Assembly: GCA_021824855.1 (NCBI GenBank)
Contig: JAKAJX010000042.1
Location: 1 to 15,131, forward strand
DNA: 15,131 bases
Source of the DNA: Bacteroidota bacterium
Lineage (GTDB): Bacteria; Bacteroidota; Bacteroidia; Chitinophagales; Chitinophagaceae
Reading direction: 5' to 3'
Below the pieces are notes generated by a model, which saw nothing but the letters and a program-made list of their open reading frames with translations, had not been told where the DNA came from and ran no database searches. A program made the translations under genes and the position numbers. Positions 1 through 7,051 of the stretch are shown here, piece after piece (the stretch's first letter is position 1; the number at the start of each line of letters is the position of its first letter).

Positions 1-1548
1 AGCATTTATTTCTATTTCGGGTTCCACTCCTTTTTTTCTGTATTTAATAGCGTTGCCAATAATGTTTTGAAATAATTGTCGCATTTCGGTAGTGTAAGCA
101 GGAATGGTAGGAAGAGGATTAATATGAATATGGGCATTACATTCTTGAATAGACGCACCCAAATCGGCCAATACATCGGAAACTAATTGATGGCAATCGG
201 TTACTACCAATTGTTTTTCTTTTCCAATTCTCGAATAATCTAATAAGCCTTTAACCAATAATTTCATTCTGTTCGACGACTTAAAAATAAACTCCAAATA
301 TTTTTCTCCCGATACAGAAAGTTTACCATTATATTCTTTCATAAATAGTTCGGTAAAACTCGAAACGGTTCTTAATGGTTCTTGTAAATCGTGTGAAGCG
401 ATATAGGCAAATTGCTCTAATTCTTTATTGGCATTTTGTAAATGTTGCATGGTTTGTTGCAACTTATTATCCATTTCTTTTTTCTCGGTTACATCTCTAA
501 TGGCAACAATAATAATTAGGCCATTACTGGTTTGTAAATGACTTAAACTAATATCCATTGGAAATTTTTGGCCATTTTTTTTAATTCCCAAAAAATCTAA
601 TGAATATAAATTTGTTTTTTTCGATTCGGGTAAATTTAAAAACGAATACAATAGTGTACTATACTTTTCTTGAAACTCATTGGGCAAAAGCACTATCATT
701 TGTTTTGAAACAATTTCGGAAAAACTATAGCCAAATAAAAGCTCTGCTTGTGTATTAAAAATTACAATTTCGCCGTTATTATTTATGCCAACCATTCCAT
801 CCGGTGCGGCATCCAATAAATTTTCGAATTTCTTTTTTTCAATAGATAAAAGTTGTTCTCTGTTTAATATTTCAGCATTTTGCTTTTCTAACCATTTCAT
901 ATTTCGATTGATAAATATTCCCAATAGCAGAAATATTAATCCTGAAATAGTAAAAAGTAGAATAAATCTATCAGAATAATATTGATCGAATTTATCGGCT
1001 GCATCTACTTTGGCTTTGGTTTTTTTGGCAAAATAATCTTGCAATTGCGTAATTGAAGTATAATAACTTTTAAAAAAAGGAAGATGCTTAGTATTAATAT
1101 ATTGTATTAAAATACTATTGTTATAATTGATAGAATATAATAGAGAATCAAGTGTTTTAATTTTTTCCGATTCATTAGTTTTTAAAATAGCCAATAAACG
1201 TAACTCGGTACTATCTTCCGGCAATTTATTTAATTGATCTAAAATTGCAGTATTGGCAGTAAACTCTTTTTTGAAACGTTCTTCAATTGCCGAATCATTT
1301 TGTATTCTATGTACATTAATAACTTCGGTTAATAAAGTTACTTCCGATAACACAATTTTTTTTCTCAACTCGCCCAGTAAAATAAGTTTTTGTGTAGAAA
1401 CATCTGAAATAGAGTGATAGTTTTTATTATTTTTTTGGTAGCCATTAAAAAGTATAACTATTCCAATAACAAGAAATAAGAGAAAAGTAAGATAAATGAG
1501 TAATAAATATTTTCCGGAATATTTGTTATTTAGAAAATAAATTTTCAT
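1..1548 (-). CDS. Membrane sensor histidine kinase with PAS domain (3' end cut by window edge)
   Basis: I translated the minus strand from the ATG at 1548; the frame stays open for 516 codons to the left edge, so the C-terminus is missing. Order: short cytoplasmic N-terminus, TM1 (about residues 15-35), a mostly helical extracytoplasmic region of about 160 residues that resembles CHASE3-type sensors in size and position, TM2 (about 195-213), a linker, a PAS domain (about 237-355, ending in the typical IRDVTEKK), then a HisKA dimerisation domain with the phosphoacceptor His386 in SHDLQEPLR. The HATPase domain begins before the edge, with N-box Asn499 in GNAIKYR; the G1, F and G2 boxes lie outside. 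The SHDLQEPLR/FTELF style is typical of Bacteroidota and phytochrome-like HWE-neighbouring kinases. The signal is unknown, and no response regulator is visible. A C-terminal receiver domain cannot be excluded. Confidence 0.93.
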   Translation of the reverse strand, partial: MKIYFLNNKYSGKYLLLIYLTFLLFLVIGIVILFNGYQKNNKNYHSISDVSTQKLILLGELRKKIVLSEVTLLTEVINVHRIQNDSAIEERFKKEFTANTAILDQLNKLPEDSTELRLLAILKTNESEKIKTLDSLLYSINYNNSILIQYINTKHLPFFKSYYTSITQLQDYFAKKTKAKVDAADKFDQYYSDRFILLFTISGLIFLLLGIFINRNMKWLEKQNAEILNREQLLSIEKKKFENLLDAAPDGMVGINNNGEIVIFNTQAELLFGYSFSEIVSKQMIVLLPNEFQEKYSTLLYSFLNLPESKKTNLYSLDFLGIKKNGQKFPMDISLSHLQTSNGLIIIVAIRDVTEKKEMDNKLQQTMQHLQNANKELEQFAYIASHDLQEPLRTVSSFTELFMKEYNGKLSVSGEKYLEFIFKSSNRMKLLVKGLLDYSRIGKEKQLVVTDCHQLVSDVLADLGASIQECNAHIHINPLPTIPAYTTEMRQLFQNIIGNAIKYRKKGVEPEIEINA

Positions 1549-1704
1549 AGAATAGGGGGGATTATTTGCAACTAAAGATAACTTTTTTAAATTTTTTCTG
1601 AAATTTATTTTCGGTAGCAATAAGTTGTAAAAAGGCTAATGTGTAACAGTAATATTTACAAGCAACAAATTATTGTAAACTTTGTTAGTATATAAAAATA
1701 GGAT
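1549..1704. promoter_or_regulatory. Divergent intergenic region between sensor kinase and epimerase genes
   Basis: This 156-bp AT-rich gap separates two divergent start codons and so must hold promoters for both. On the minus strand a TATCTTTA (complement of 1573-1580) resembles the Bacteroidota -7 box TAnnTTTG. On the plus strand AAACTTTG (1677-1684) lies just upstream of the epimerase start. Neither has a convincing TTG at the expected spacing, so I do not assign exact promoters. No strong hairpin or repeat is seen. Confidence 0.35.
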
Positions 1705-2643
1705 ATGCCTACAGTTTTAATTTCGGGTGGTACAGGATTGGTTGGGAAGCGGTTAACACAATTACTTACAGCAAAAGGATATAGTGTAATTATATTAACT
1801 CGGCAAACTTCCTTACTTAGTATTCGCCAATCAAATATTTCTTATGCTCATTGGGATATTGTAAACCAAACAATAGATGCTACAGCCATAGCCCAAGCGG
1901 ATTATATTATTCATTTAGCAGGAGCAAATGTTGCTGAAAAACGATGGACAGTAAAAAGGAAAAATGAAATTATTGAAACTCGCACACAAAGCAGTGCATT
2001 ACTTGTAAAAGCGTTAAAAGAAATTCCTAATAAAGTGAAAGCCGTTGTAAGTGCCTCGGCAATTGGTTGGTATGGTGCCAATACTGCTGAAAGTGTACAA
2101 AATGGGTTTAAAGAAGAGGCTATCCACGACCATCAATTTTTGGGCGAAACCTGTAAACTTTGGGAGGAAAGTATTCGATCGGTAGAAGCATTGGGAAAGC
2201 GGTTGGTAAAATTACGAATTGGAATTGTTTTAAGTAAAGATGGAGGAGTGATAAAAGAATTTTTAAAGCCTTTACAATTAGGTGTTGCTGCAATTATAGG
2301 AAATGGAAAACAAGTAATTAGTTGGATACATATTGATGATGTTTGCAGAATGTTTATATATGCTTTAGAAAACGAAAATTTATCTGGTGTATACAATGCA
2401 GTTGCACCCAATACGGCAACTAATCAACAACTTACTATTGCTTTAGCTAAACAGTATACCAAATTTTTTATTCCTATTCATATACCAAAATTTATATTGC
2501 AATGGGTATTGGGCGAAATGAGTATTGAGGTATTGAAAAGTGTTACCGTAAGTTCTCAAAAAATAGCAGCAACCGGATTTAAATTTAATTATACCACAAT
2601 ACAAGAAGCGGTGCTGCAATTGTTGACTAAAAATATTTTGTAA
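1705..2643 (+). CDS. TIGR01777 family NAD(P)-binding epimerase / SDR39U1-like protein
   Basis: This 312-residue protein has the normal length for the family (YfcH/SDR39U1). The N-terminal Rossmann fold shows the dinucleotide-binding GGTGLVG at residues 8-14 and the family-typical HLAGAN at 70-75. The hallmark SASAIGWYG (116-124) carries the Tyr at the extended-SDR active-site position, followed by CKLWE (150-154). RIGIVLSKDGG (171-181), SWIHIDD (206-212) and the C-terminal helical DUF1731-like segment (about 265-311) complete the family signature. It is a soluble cytoplasmic protein. The physiological substrate of this family is not established; 'sugar-nucleotide epimerase' is an annotation by fold only. 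The ATG at 1705 puts GGT at the expected N-terminus; no clear Shine-Dalgarno is present, as usual in this phylum. It ends 3 bp from the converging ABC permease gene. Confidence 0.93.
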   Translation: MPTVLISGGTGLVGKRLTQLLTAKGYSVIILTRQTSLLSIRQSNISYAHWDIVNQTIDATAIAQADYIIHLAGANVAEKRWTVKRKNEIIETRTQSSALLVKALKEIPNKVKAVVSASAIGWYGANTAESVQNGFKEEAIHDHQFLGETCKLWEESIRSVEALGKRLVKLRIGIVLSKDGGVIKEFLKPLQLGVAAIIGNGKQVISWIHIDDVCRMFIYALENENLSGVYNAVAPNTATNQQLTIALAKQYTKFFIPIHIPKFILQWVLGEMSIEVLKSVTVSSQKIAATGFKFNYTTIQEAVLQLLTKNIL

Positions 2644-2646
2644 AAA

Positions 2647-3474
2647 TTATAAGTCCCTTTTTTTATTTAAAAAATAACACAACCACCAAATAGCCGAAGT
2701 AATAATAATAGTATACAGTATATGCCAATTAATATTGGCAAGCGCTTGTTTATACGCTTCGTTAGAGGCTGCATTTATTTTTCCTAAAAAATTAGGCATA
2801 GGTAAAAGACGATTAGAAATTTCTAAAGGCAAAAATTCGCTGCTACTCCATTCTTTAAATCTAAAATAGGTTTTAATAATATTTTCTATAATGATAGAAT
2901 AAAAAACAAAAACGCCTAAACTAATAAAAGCTTTTCTGAAAATAAATGCCAATAAAAATGCCCAACTTAATTGTGCAAAAGTGTGTAAAAAAAATAGTAC
3001 AATATATTGCAACTCTTCGGCCCATCGGGTAGCATGTACTGCATCGGAAAAATAAAAACCAAATACTGCAGCAACCACGCTATAAGATACAGTAACAATA
3101 ATACTTATTATCATTACATCCATCATTTTAGCATGTATAAATTGATTACGGCTCCATCCATCTATAATATTTTGGCGATGTGTTTTATACGTATATTCAT
3201 TAGTAACCAGCATAATAATTAATAATGCAGGAACAATAACAAAGAATGAAGAAAAATATGCAACAGAATGCCATGCATCTGGAAATGCAAAAGGATTGCC
3301 TAATATAAATTTAGCTACATTACCCGCCATATCTTTTCTGGAAATAATATTTTCATAAAAGGAATGAAACATATAATTAATGCCTGGATAAGTAAGTGCT
3401 ACTATTGCTAACATCCACCAAAATGCAGGATATTTTTTTATTTTAAGCCATTCTATTTTTAATAATTGAAGCAT
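2647..3474 (-). CDS. ABC-2 type transporter permease subunit
   Basis: This 275-residue integral membrane protein has about six predicted TM segments (roughly residues 18-36, 71-91, 117-142, 154-179, 182-200, 252-269). The first cytoplasmic stretch and the motif TNEYTYKTHRQNIIDGWSR (91-109) match the conserved 'EY...T.rq.l..G.sR' region of ABC-2/BcrB-like permeases, where the coupling helix contacts the ATPase. Its gene lies 17 bp downstream of the ATPase gene on the same strand, so the two very probably form one exporter. The substrate cannot be read from the sequence; relatives are linked to antimicrobial-peptide resistance, lipid or gliding-type exports. Its 3' end meets the epimerase gene tail-to-tail. 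Confidence 0.85.
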   Translation of the reverse strand: MLQLLKIEWLKIKKYPAFWWMLAIVALTYPGINYMFHSFYENIISRKDMAGNVAKFILGNPFAFPDAWHSVAYFSSFFVIVPALLIIMLVTNEYTYKTHRQNIIDGWSRNQFIHAKMMDVMIISIIVTVSYSVVAAVFGFYFSDAVHATRWAEELQYIVLFFLHTFAQLSWAFLLAFIFRKAFISLGVFVFYSIIIENIIKTYFRFKEWSSSEFLPLEISNRLLPMPNFLGKINAASNEAYKQALANINWHILYTIIITSAIWWLCYFLNKKRDL

Positions 3475-3491
3475 ATAATAAGTTTGATAAA

Positions 3492-4397
3492 TTAATTATT
3501 GGTTGCACTTGTAATTTCAAGAAACTTGGTTTCGAGACTTTTCTTTTTCTGTAAAAGCATGTTGATGATAACACCTCTCTGAAAGCAATATTCATTAATA
3601 TCCGTAAGGTTTGCAGTGCCAACAGGAAAATATAGCTGAATGATATTATCTTCTTTTTTCAAAAATGTTTTGGATGGATATTCTTGCAAAATATTTTCAA
3701 GCAATGTTATATCGGCAGCACTTACTTCAACAATATCTTCATTTATCAAAACTTCATTCACATTACCGGCAACTAATAAATTTCCTTTTTTTAAAATGGC
3801 CACATGTGTACAAACTTTTTCTACTTCATCTAATAAGTGGCTTGCCATAATTATGGTTTTACCTTGTTCCGAAAGTTGTTTAATTAAGTTTCTAATTTCG
3901 GCTATACCAACGGGGTCAAGCCCATTTGTAGGCTCGTCTAAAACCAATACATCCGGATTGCCCAATAAAGCACCTGCAATTGCCAAACGTTGTTTCATAC
4001 CTAAGCTATATGTGCTGAATTTGCTTTTTTTACGCTGCAATAAATTAACCGTTTCTAAAACCGCATCAATATCGGCTGCATTGCCGCGACCACTAATGGC
4101 TTGTGTAATTTGTAAATTATCGGTAGCAGATAAGTAATGATAAAAATTAGGTGTTTCTAATAGCGATCCTATTTTCTTTCTGCTTTCGGCAGAGCTCTTT
4201 TTGCCAAACCAAGTAAAGCTTCCGGTAGGTGCGTTTAAAATGTCTAAAATAATACTTAATAAAGTGGTTTTACCGCTACCATTAGGTCCCAATATTCCAA
4301 AAACACTACCCATCGGTACATCAAACGATACATTGTTTAGTGCTTGAATTGAGCCATAATTTTTGCTGATGTTTTGTAAAGATAAAGTTGGCTGCAT
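3492..4397 (-). CDS. ABC transporter ATP-binding protein (BcrA/CcmA-like)
   Basis: This 301-residue cytoplasmic ATPase has a complete nucleotide-binding domain. Walker A is GPNGSGKT (37-44), the signature is YSLGMKQRL (130-138), and Walker B is VLVLDEP (150-156), followed by the D-loop NGLDP. The switch His is His187 in ASHLLDEV. The segment after Walker A reads LLETPNFYHYLS, where the usual Q-loop glutamine is replaced by Glu81 in the way typical of BcrA-type (ABC-2 partner) ATPases. Residues after about 220 form the C-terminal extension common in this subfamily. It is the first gene of the two-gene operon with the permease at 2647-3474. The ATG at 4397 gives the expected N-terminus. Confidence 0.93.
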   Translation of the reverse strand: MQPTLSLQNISKNYGSIQALNNVSFDVPMGSVFGILGPNGSGKTTLLSIILDILNAPTGSFTWFGKKSSAESRKKIGSLLETPNFYHYLSATDNLQITQAISGRGNAADIDAVLETVNLLQRKKSKFSTYSLGMKQRLAIAGALLGNPDVLVLDEPTNGLDPVGIAEIRNLIKQLSEQGKTIIMASHLLDEVEKVCTHVAILKKGNLLVAGNVNEVLINEDIVEVSAADITLLENILQEYPSKTFLKKEDNIIQLYFPVGTANLTDINEYCFQRGVIINMLLQKKKSLETKFLEITSATNN

Positions 4398-4506
4398 ACA
4401 ATTTGTTTACTGCCAATAAATATAAGCAAGTACAAGTATATTGGGCTTAGTTTAAATATACAAGTGGCAAATTATACTGTAAAAACAATGTTTTAGAATT
4501 ATAATA
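4398..4506 (-). promoter_or_regulatory. Upstream region of the ABC transporter operon
   Basis: These 109 bp lie between the stop codon of the GH5 gene and the start of the ATPase gene, both read leftwards. It is long enough to hold an operon promoter. The minus strand contains two TATATTTA motifs close to TAnnTTTG, but neither has a TTG at the usual 17-23 bp distance. No terminator-like hairpin for the GH5 gene was found, so read-through is possible. Confidence 0.25.
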
Positions 4507-5613
4507 TTATTGCTGTTTACTTTTTTTAACCCAGCTTTTAACACTCGATATAAGTTTTGTTTTATTTTTTTTGATAGAAAATTTATCATCATAATCCCAT
4601 AAATCGCAGGGAATATTATTTGCCAGCATAGCTAAAGTGATGGTGCTAAAATATTTTTTTCTCGATTGTTTGGGTGCAGTATTTATTACGCCGGTTTCGG
4701 TACAAATAAGTGGCATATTATTTTTTCTGCAAAAGTTGGCAATATTTCTAACTCGTTCATTTAAATAAGCTTCTGTTGCCTCGTACGGATATTTATTATA
4801 ATCTCTTTCCATCGAGGTGTTTTTTATTGCATTATTTAGTTTGGGCATTTTATTTTTTTGATAAGGAAACGGAAGTTCGGTTAAGTACGATTTGTTATTT
4901 GTCCAATTGGCCCCTTGATGTGTAAAAATGAACGGTTCATAAAAATGAAAAGTGTAAAATATTTTATCATCGGCAATTTTGCCAAGTTCTTTTAATTGAT
5001 CTAAATTATTATAATTCGTTCCGCCAATGATATAAATTCTATTGGCATCTTCGTACCTCAAATACTGCACAAGTGTGGTAATGGTTTCTTTCCATTTATC
5101 GTTGCTAATTGTTGGTTCGTTATAAATTTCAAAAAATAAATTATTATACCCTTTGCCAAAAAAGTTGCGTTGAATTTGTTTCCACATCCACGAAATTCGG
5201 TCTATTTCATTATTATAATTATTTTCGTTGAGTTGCCCATATAAATAAGAAATTATGAGGTTTAATTTTTTAGCCGTGCATACCGAATAAATTTCGTTTA
5301 GCTTTTCTAATAATTGTGGTTGAAGATTAGAAGATTGTGGTTGTAAAAACATCTCAAAATTTACCGGTAAGCGTACAGTGGCAAAGCCTTGCCTTGCAAT
5401 TTGTTTAAGTTGGGTATTAATATTTGTTTGGTAAAGTGTATTAGGCGAGTTCCAATATTGTTCTAACAACGAAATGTTTACGCCGGCTCCTAAACCTTTT
5501 TTAACCATGTCAATTTCCTGAGCTTTAAGTTGTACACTCAATGTGGATACTGTAAGCCAGCATATAAAATTTATCCAGAAAAAAGCTGTTGTTGATTTAA
5601 TTTTTATTTTCAC
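4507..5613 (-). CDS. Secreted glycoside hydrolase family 5 (cellulase-like)
   Basis: This 368-residue protein has an N-terminal signal peptide: basic KIKIK, hydrophobic core about residues 10-27, probable cleavage after LKA at about 31. It acts in the periplasm or outside. Most invariant GH5 (clan GH-A) residues are visible: Arg81 in RLPVNF, Asn165-Glu166 (acid/base) in IYNEP, His223 and Tyr225 in FHFYEP, nucleophile Glu306 in CTETG, and Trp339 in LWDYDD. The usual His after the third strand (D-x-H) is absent; the equivalent stretch reads IISYLYGQL (120-128). The start is GTG at 5613: the codon two before it in frame is TAA, and the next Met (36) would lose the signal peptide. The gene is divergent, by 51 bp, from the synthase operon, so a beta-glucan trimming role like that of BcsZ (which is GH8) is inferred. 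Exact substrate unknown. Confidence 0.88.
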   Translation of the reverse strand: MKIKIKSTTAFFWINFICWLTVSTLSVQLKAQEIDMVKKGLGAGVNISLLEQYWNSPNTLYQTNINTQLKQIARQGFATVRLPVNFEMFLQPQSSNLQPQLLEKLNEIYSVCTAKKLNLIISYLYGQLNENNYNNEIDRISWMWKQIQRNFFGKGYNNLFFEIYNEPTISNDKWKETITTLVQYLRYEDANRIYIIGGTNYNNLDQLKELGKIADDKIFYTFHFYEPFIFTHQGANWTNNKSYLTELPFPYQKNKMPKLNNAIKNTSMERDYNKYPYEATEAYLNERVRNIANFCRKNNMPLICTETGVINTAPKQSRKKYFSTITLAMLANNIPCDLWDYDDKFSIKKNKTKLISSVKSWVKKSKQQ

Positions 5614-5664
5614 GTATTATATTTAATAGGTAGATTATCTAATTCCGTCGCTATAAAAGCAAAT
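5614..5664. promoter_or_regulatory. Divergent promoter region of GH5 gene and polysaccharide operon
   Basis: Only 51 bp separate the two divergent starts, so regulation of the hydrolase and the synthase operon is probably linked. On the plus strand TATATTTA (5618-5625) matches seven of eight positions of the Bacteroidota -7 box TAnnTTTG, and a TTG (5592-5594) lies 23 bp upstream, the upper limit of normal spacing. That -33 element would fall inside the GH5 coding sequence. The assignment is by eye only. Confidence 0.3.
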
Positions 5665-7041
5665 ATGTCTAATAATTTTAAAAATTCGTATGTAAATATA
5701 AATAAGGAAGTGTTAGCTGCTGAACTAAATGTTCAAGGAGTTTATTATGCTAATGTAGTGATGTGGACAATGTTGTTTTCTCTTCCTTTATTTTGGCTAT
5801 TAGACTTTCTGTTAAACCAATATGAGTGGCTGGATTTGATGTTGATAAGATTATTGGTTACTGCCATTTCGTATTTAATTTATATTATTGGGAATAAAAA
5901 AAATTGGGATTATACCTATACGCTTAAATGGTTTTTAGGCCTAAATTTAATGCTGCATACTGTAATTGCTTGTGTAGTTCCAATCAATCAAGCACTGCCT
6001 AACTTTTTAATACTTTCGGTTGTTGTGCTACTAATCAATACTGCACTTTTTTGGTCGTTCATATATTCAATTTTAGGTTGTTTAATATCGTATATAATCA
6101 TTATTTGGATTTTTTCGTTTAAAGATAATATTGACAAATATAATATCCTCATTTCTCATGGTGGAGGCGTTTATTTTATTGTATCGGCCTTTTCTTGCTT
6201 AATAGCTTATAACCGTTATTTAATTTTGCGGAGAGAAGTAGCAAAAAACATTTTAATTGACTCGGCACATAATAGGCTAATTGAGCAAAATGAAAAAATT
6301 AATGATCAGCGATATGTAATTGAAGATGCCAATAGAAAACTAAAAGTGTTGAACGATTATAGGCACAATACCATGAATATTTTGTTGCACGATTTTAGAA
6401 ATTTTACCGGCTCTATTCAAATGTCGTTGGATCTTTTAAAAAACAAAGCAGATAACTTTTCACCCGAGCAAAAAGAAATCATCAATTACATTTCATCGGG
6501 CAATGAAAAGCTGAATTATTTATCCGAAAAATTAGCCTCTTCGGCAGATAGAGATGAAGCAAAAGTGGAATTTAATTACGAACATTTCGATATTAATCCA
6601 TCTATTGAAAAAGCTGTTATAGATATTGCCGATGCTGCACAAATAAAACAAATAAATATGCAGTTACATTTATCTGCATCATCCATTGTAGTGTATTTAG
6701 ATAAACTTTTTTTAGGGCAAGTATTATTTAAACTATTAACTAATGCTATAAAATATGCCGAAACCGATTCAATAATAACAGTTCACAGTCATTTACTAGA
6801 AAATAAATGTATTATTGAAGTAATTAATTTTGGGAAAGATGTAGGAAAAGAAAAATTAAACGATTTATTTAACAAGTTGCAGCCTTATAAATCGCTTAGA
6901 GAATCTATTAAATCTGATGCAGATTTGGGATTTTCAGTTGCCAAAAAGTTAACCGAAACTATGAATGGGCAATTAACCTTTAGTAGCGATGAAAATAGGG
7001 GCAACTATTATAGAATAGAATTTAATACTAGTACCCATTAA
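5665..7041 (+). CDS. Six-TM membrane sensor histidine kinase, first gene of the polysaccharide operon
   Basis: This 458-residue protein has about six TM helices (roughly 32-50, 57-77, 87-105, 113-130, 131-150, 167-183) with almost no extracytoplasmic loops, then a probable coiled coil (185-235). The dimerisation domain has His242 in LLHDFRNFTGSIQ. The ATP-binding domain has N-box Asn360 in LLTNAIKY. The later boxes are weak: the G1 position reads VINFGKDV (Asn388 where Asp is usual) and G2 reads DADLGFSVAKK (418-427), with only one of the usual glycines. It may still be active, since Asn variants of G1 exist in other kinases, but activity is uncertain. No response regulator is encoded in the window. 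It sits 10 bp before the BcsB-like gene, which suggests a role in sensing or controlling polymer synthesis (inference). Confidence 0.88.
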   Translation: MSNNFKNSYVNINKEVLAAELNVQGVYYANVVMWTMLFSLPLFWLLDFLLNQYEWLDLMLIRLLVTAISYLIYIIGNKKNWDYTYTLKWFLGLNLMLHTVIACVVPINQALPNFLILSVVVLLINTALFWSFIYSILGCLISYIIIIWIFSFKDNIDKYNILISHGGGVYFIVSAFSCLIAYNRYLILRREVAKNILIDSAHNRLIEQNEKINDQRYVIEDANRKLKVLNDYRHNTMNILLHDFRNFTGSIQMSLDLLKNKADNFSPEQKEIINYISSGNEKLNYLSEKLASSADRDEAKVEFNYEHFDINPSIEKAVIDIADAAQIKQINMQLHLSASSIVVYLDKLFLGQVLFKLLTNAIKYAETDSIITVHSHLLENKCIIEVINFGKDVGKEKLNDLFNKLQPYKSLRESIKSDADLGFSVAKKLTETMNGQLTFSSDENRGNYYRIEFNTSTH

Positions 7042-7051
7042 AACGAAATAT

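Noticed and set aside
785..979. Plus-strand open frame of 64 codons
   Set aside because: It lies antisense to the PAS-linker part of the left-edge histidine kinase, whose minus-strand frame is clearly coding; the antisense translation has no recognisable features.
1555..1560. Run of six G just upstream of the left-edge kinase start, considered as a phase-variation tract
   Set aside because: Six bases is short for a contingency tract, and it lies outside the coding sequence and any clear promoter.
2133..2411. Minus-strand open frame of 92 codons inside the epimerase gene
   Set aside because: It is fully contained in, and antisense to, a well-supported SDR gene and shows no domain pattern.
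3640..4137. Plus-strand open frame of 165 codons
   Set aside because: It is antisense to the ABC ATPase, whose Walker and signature motifs lie in the minus frame. Its length follows from the codon usage of the real gene.
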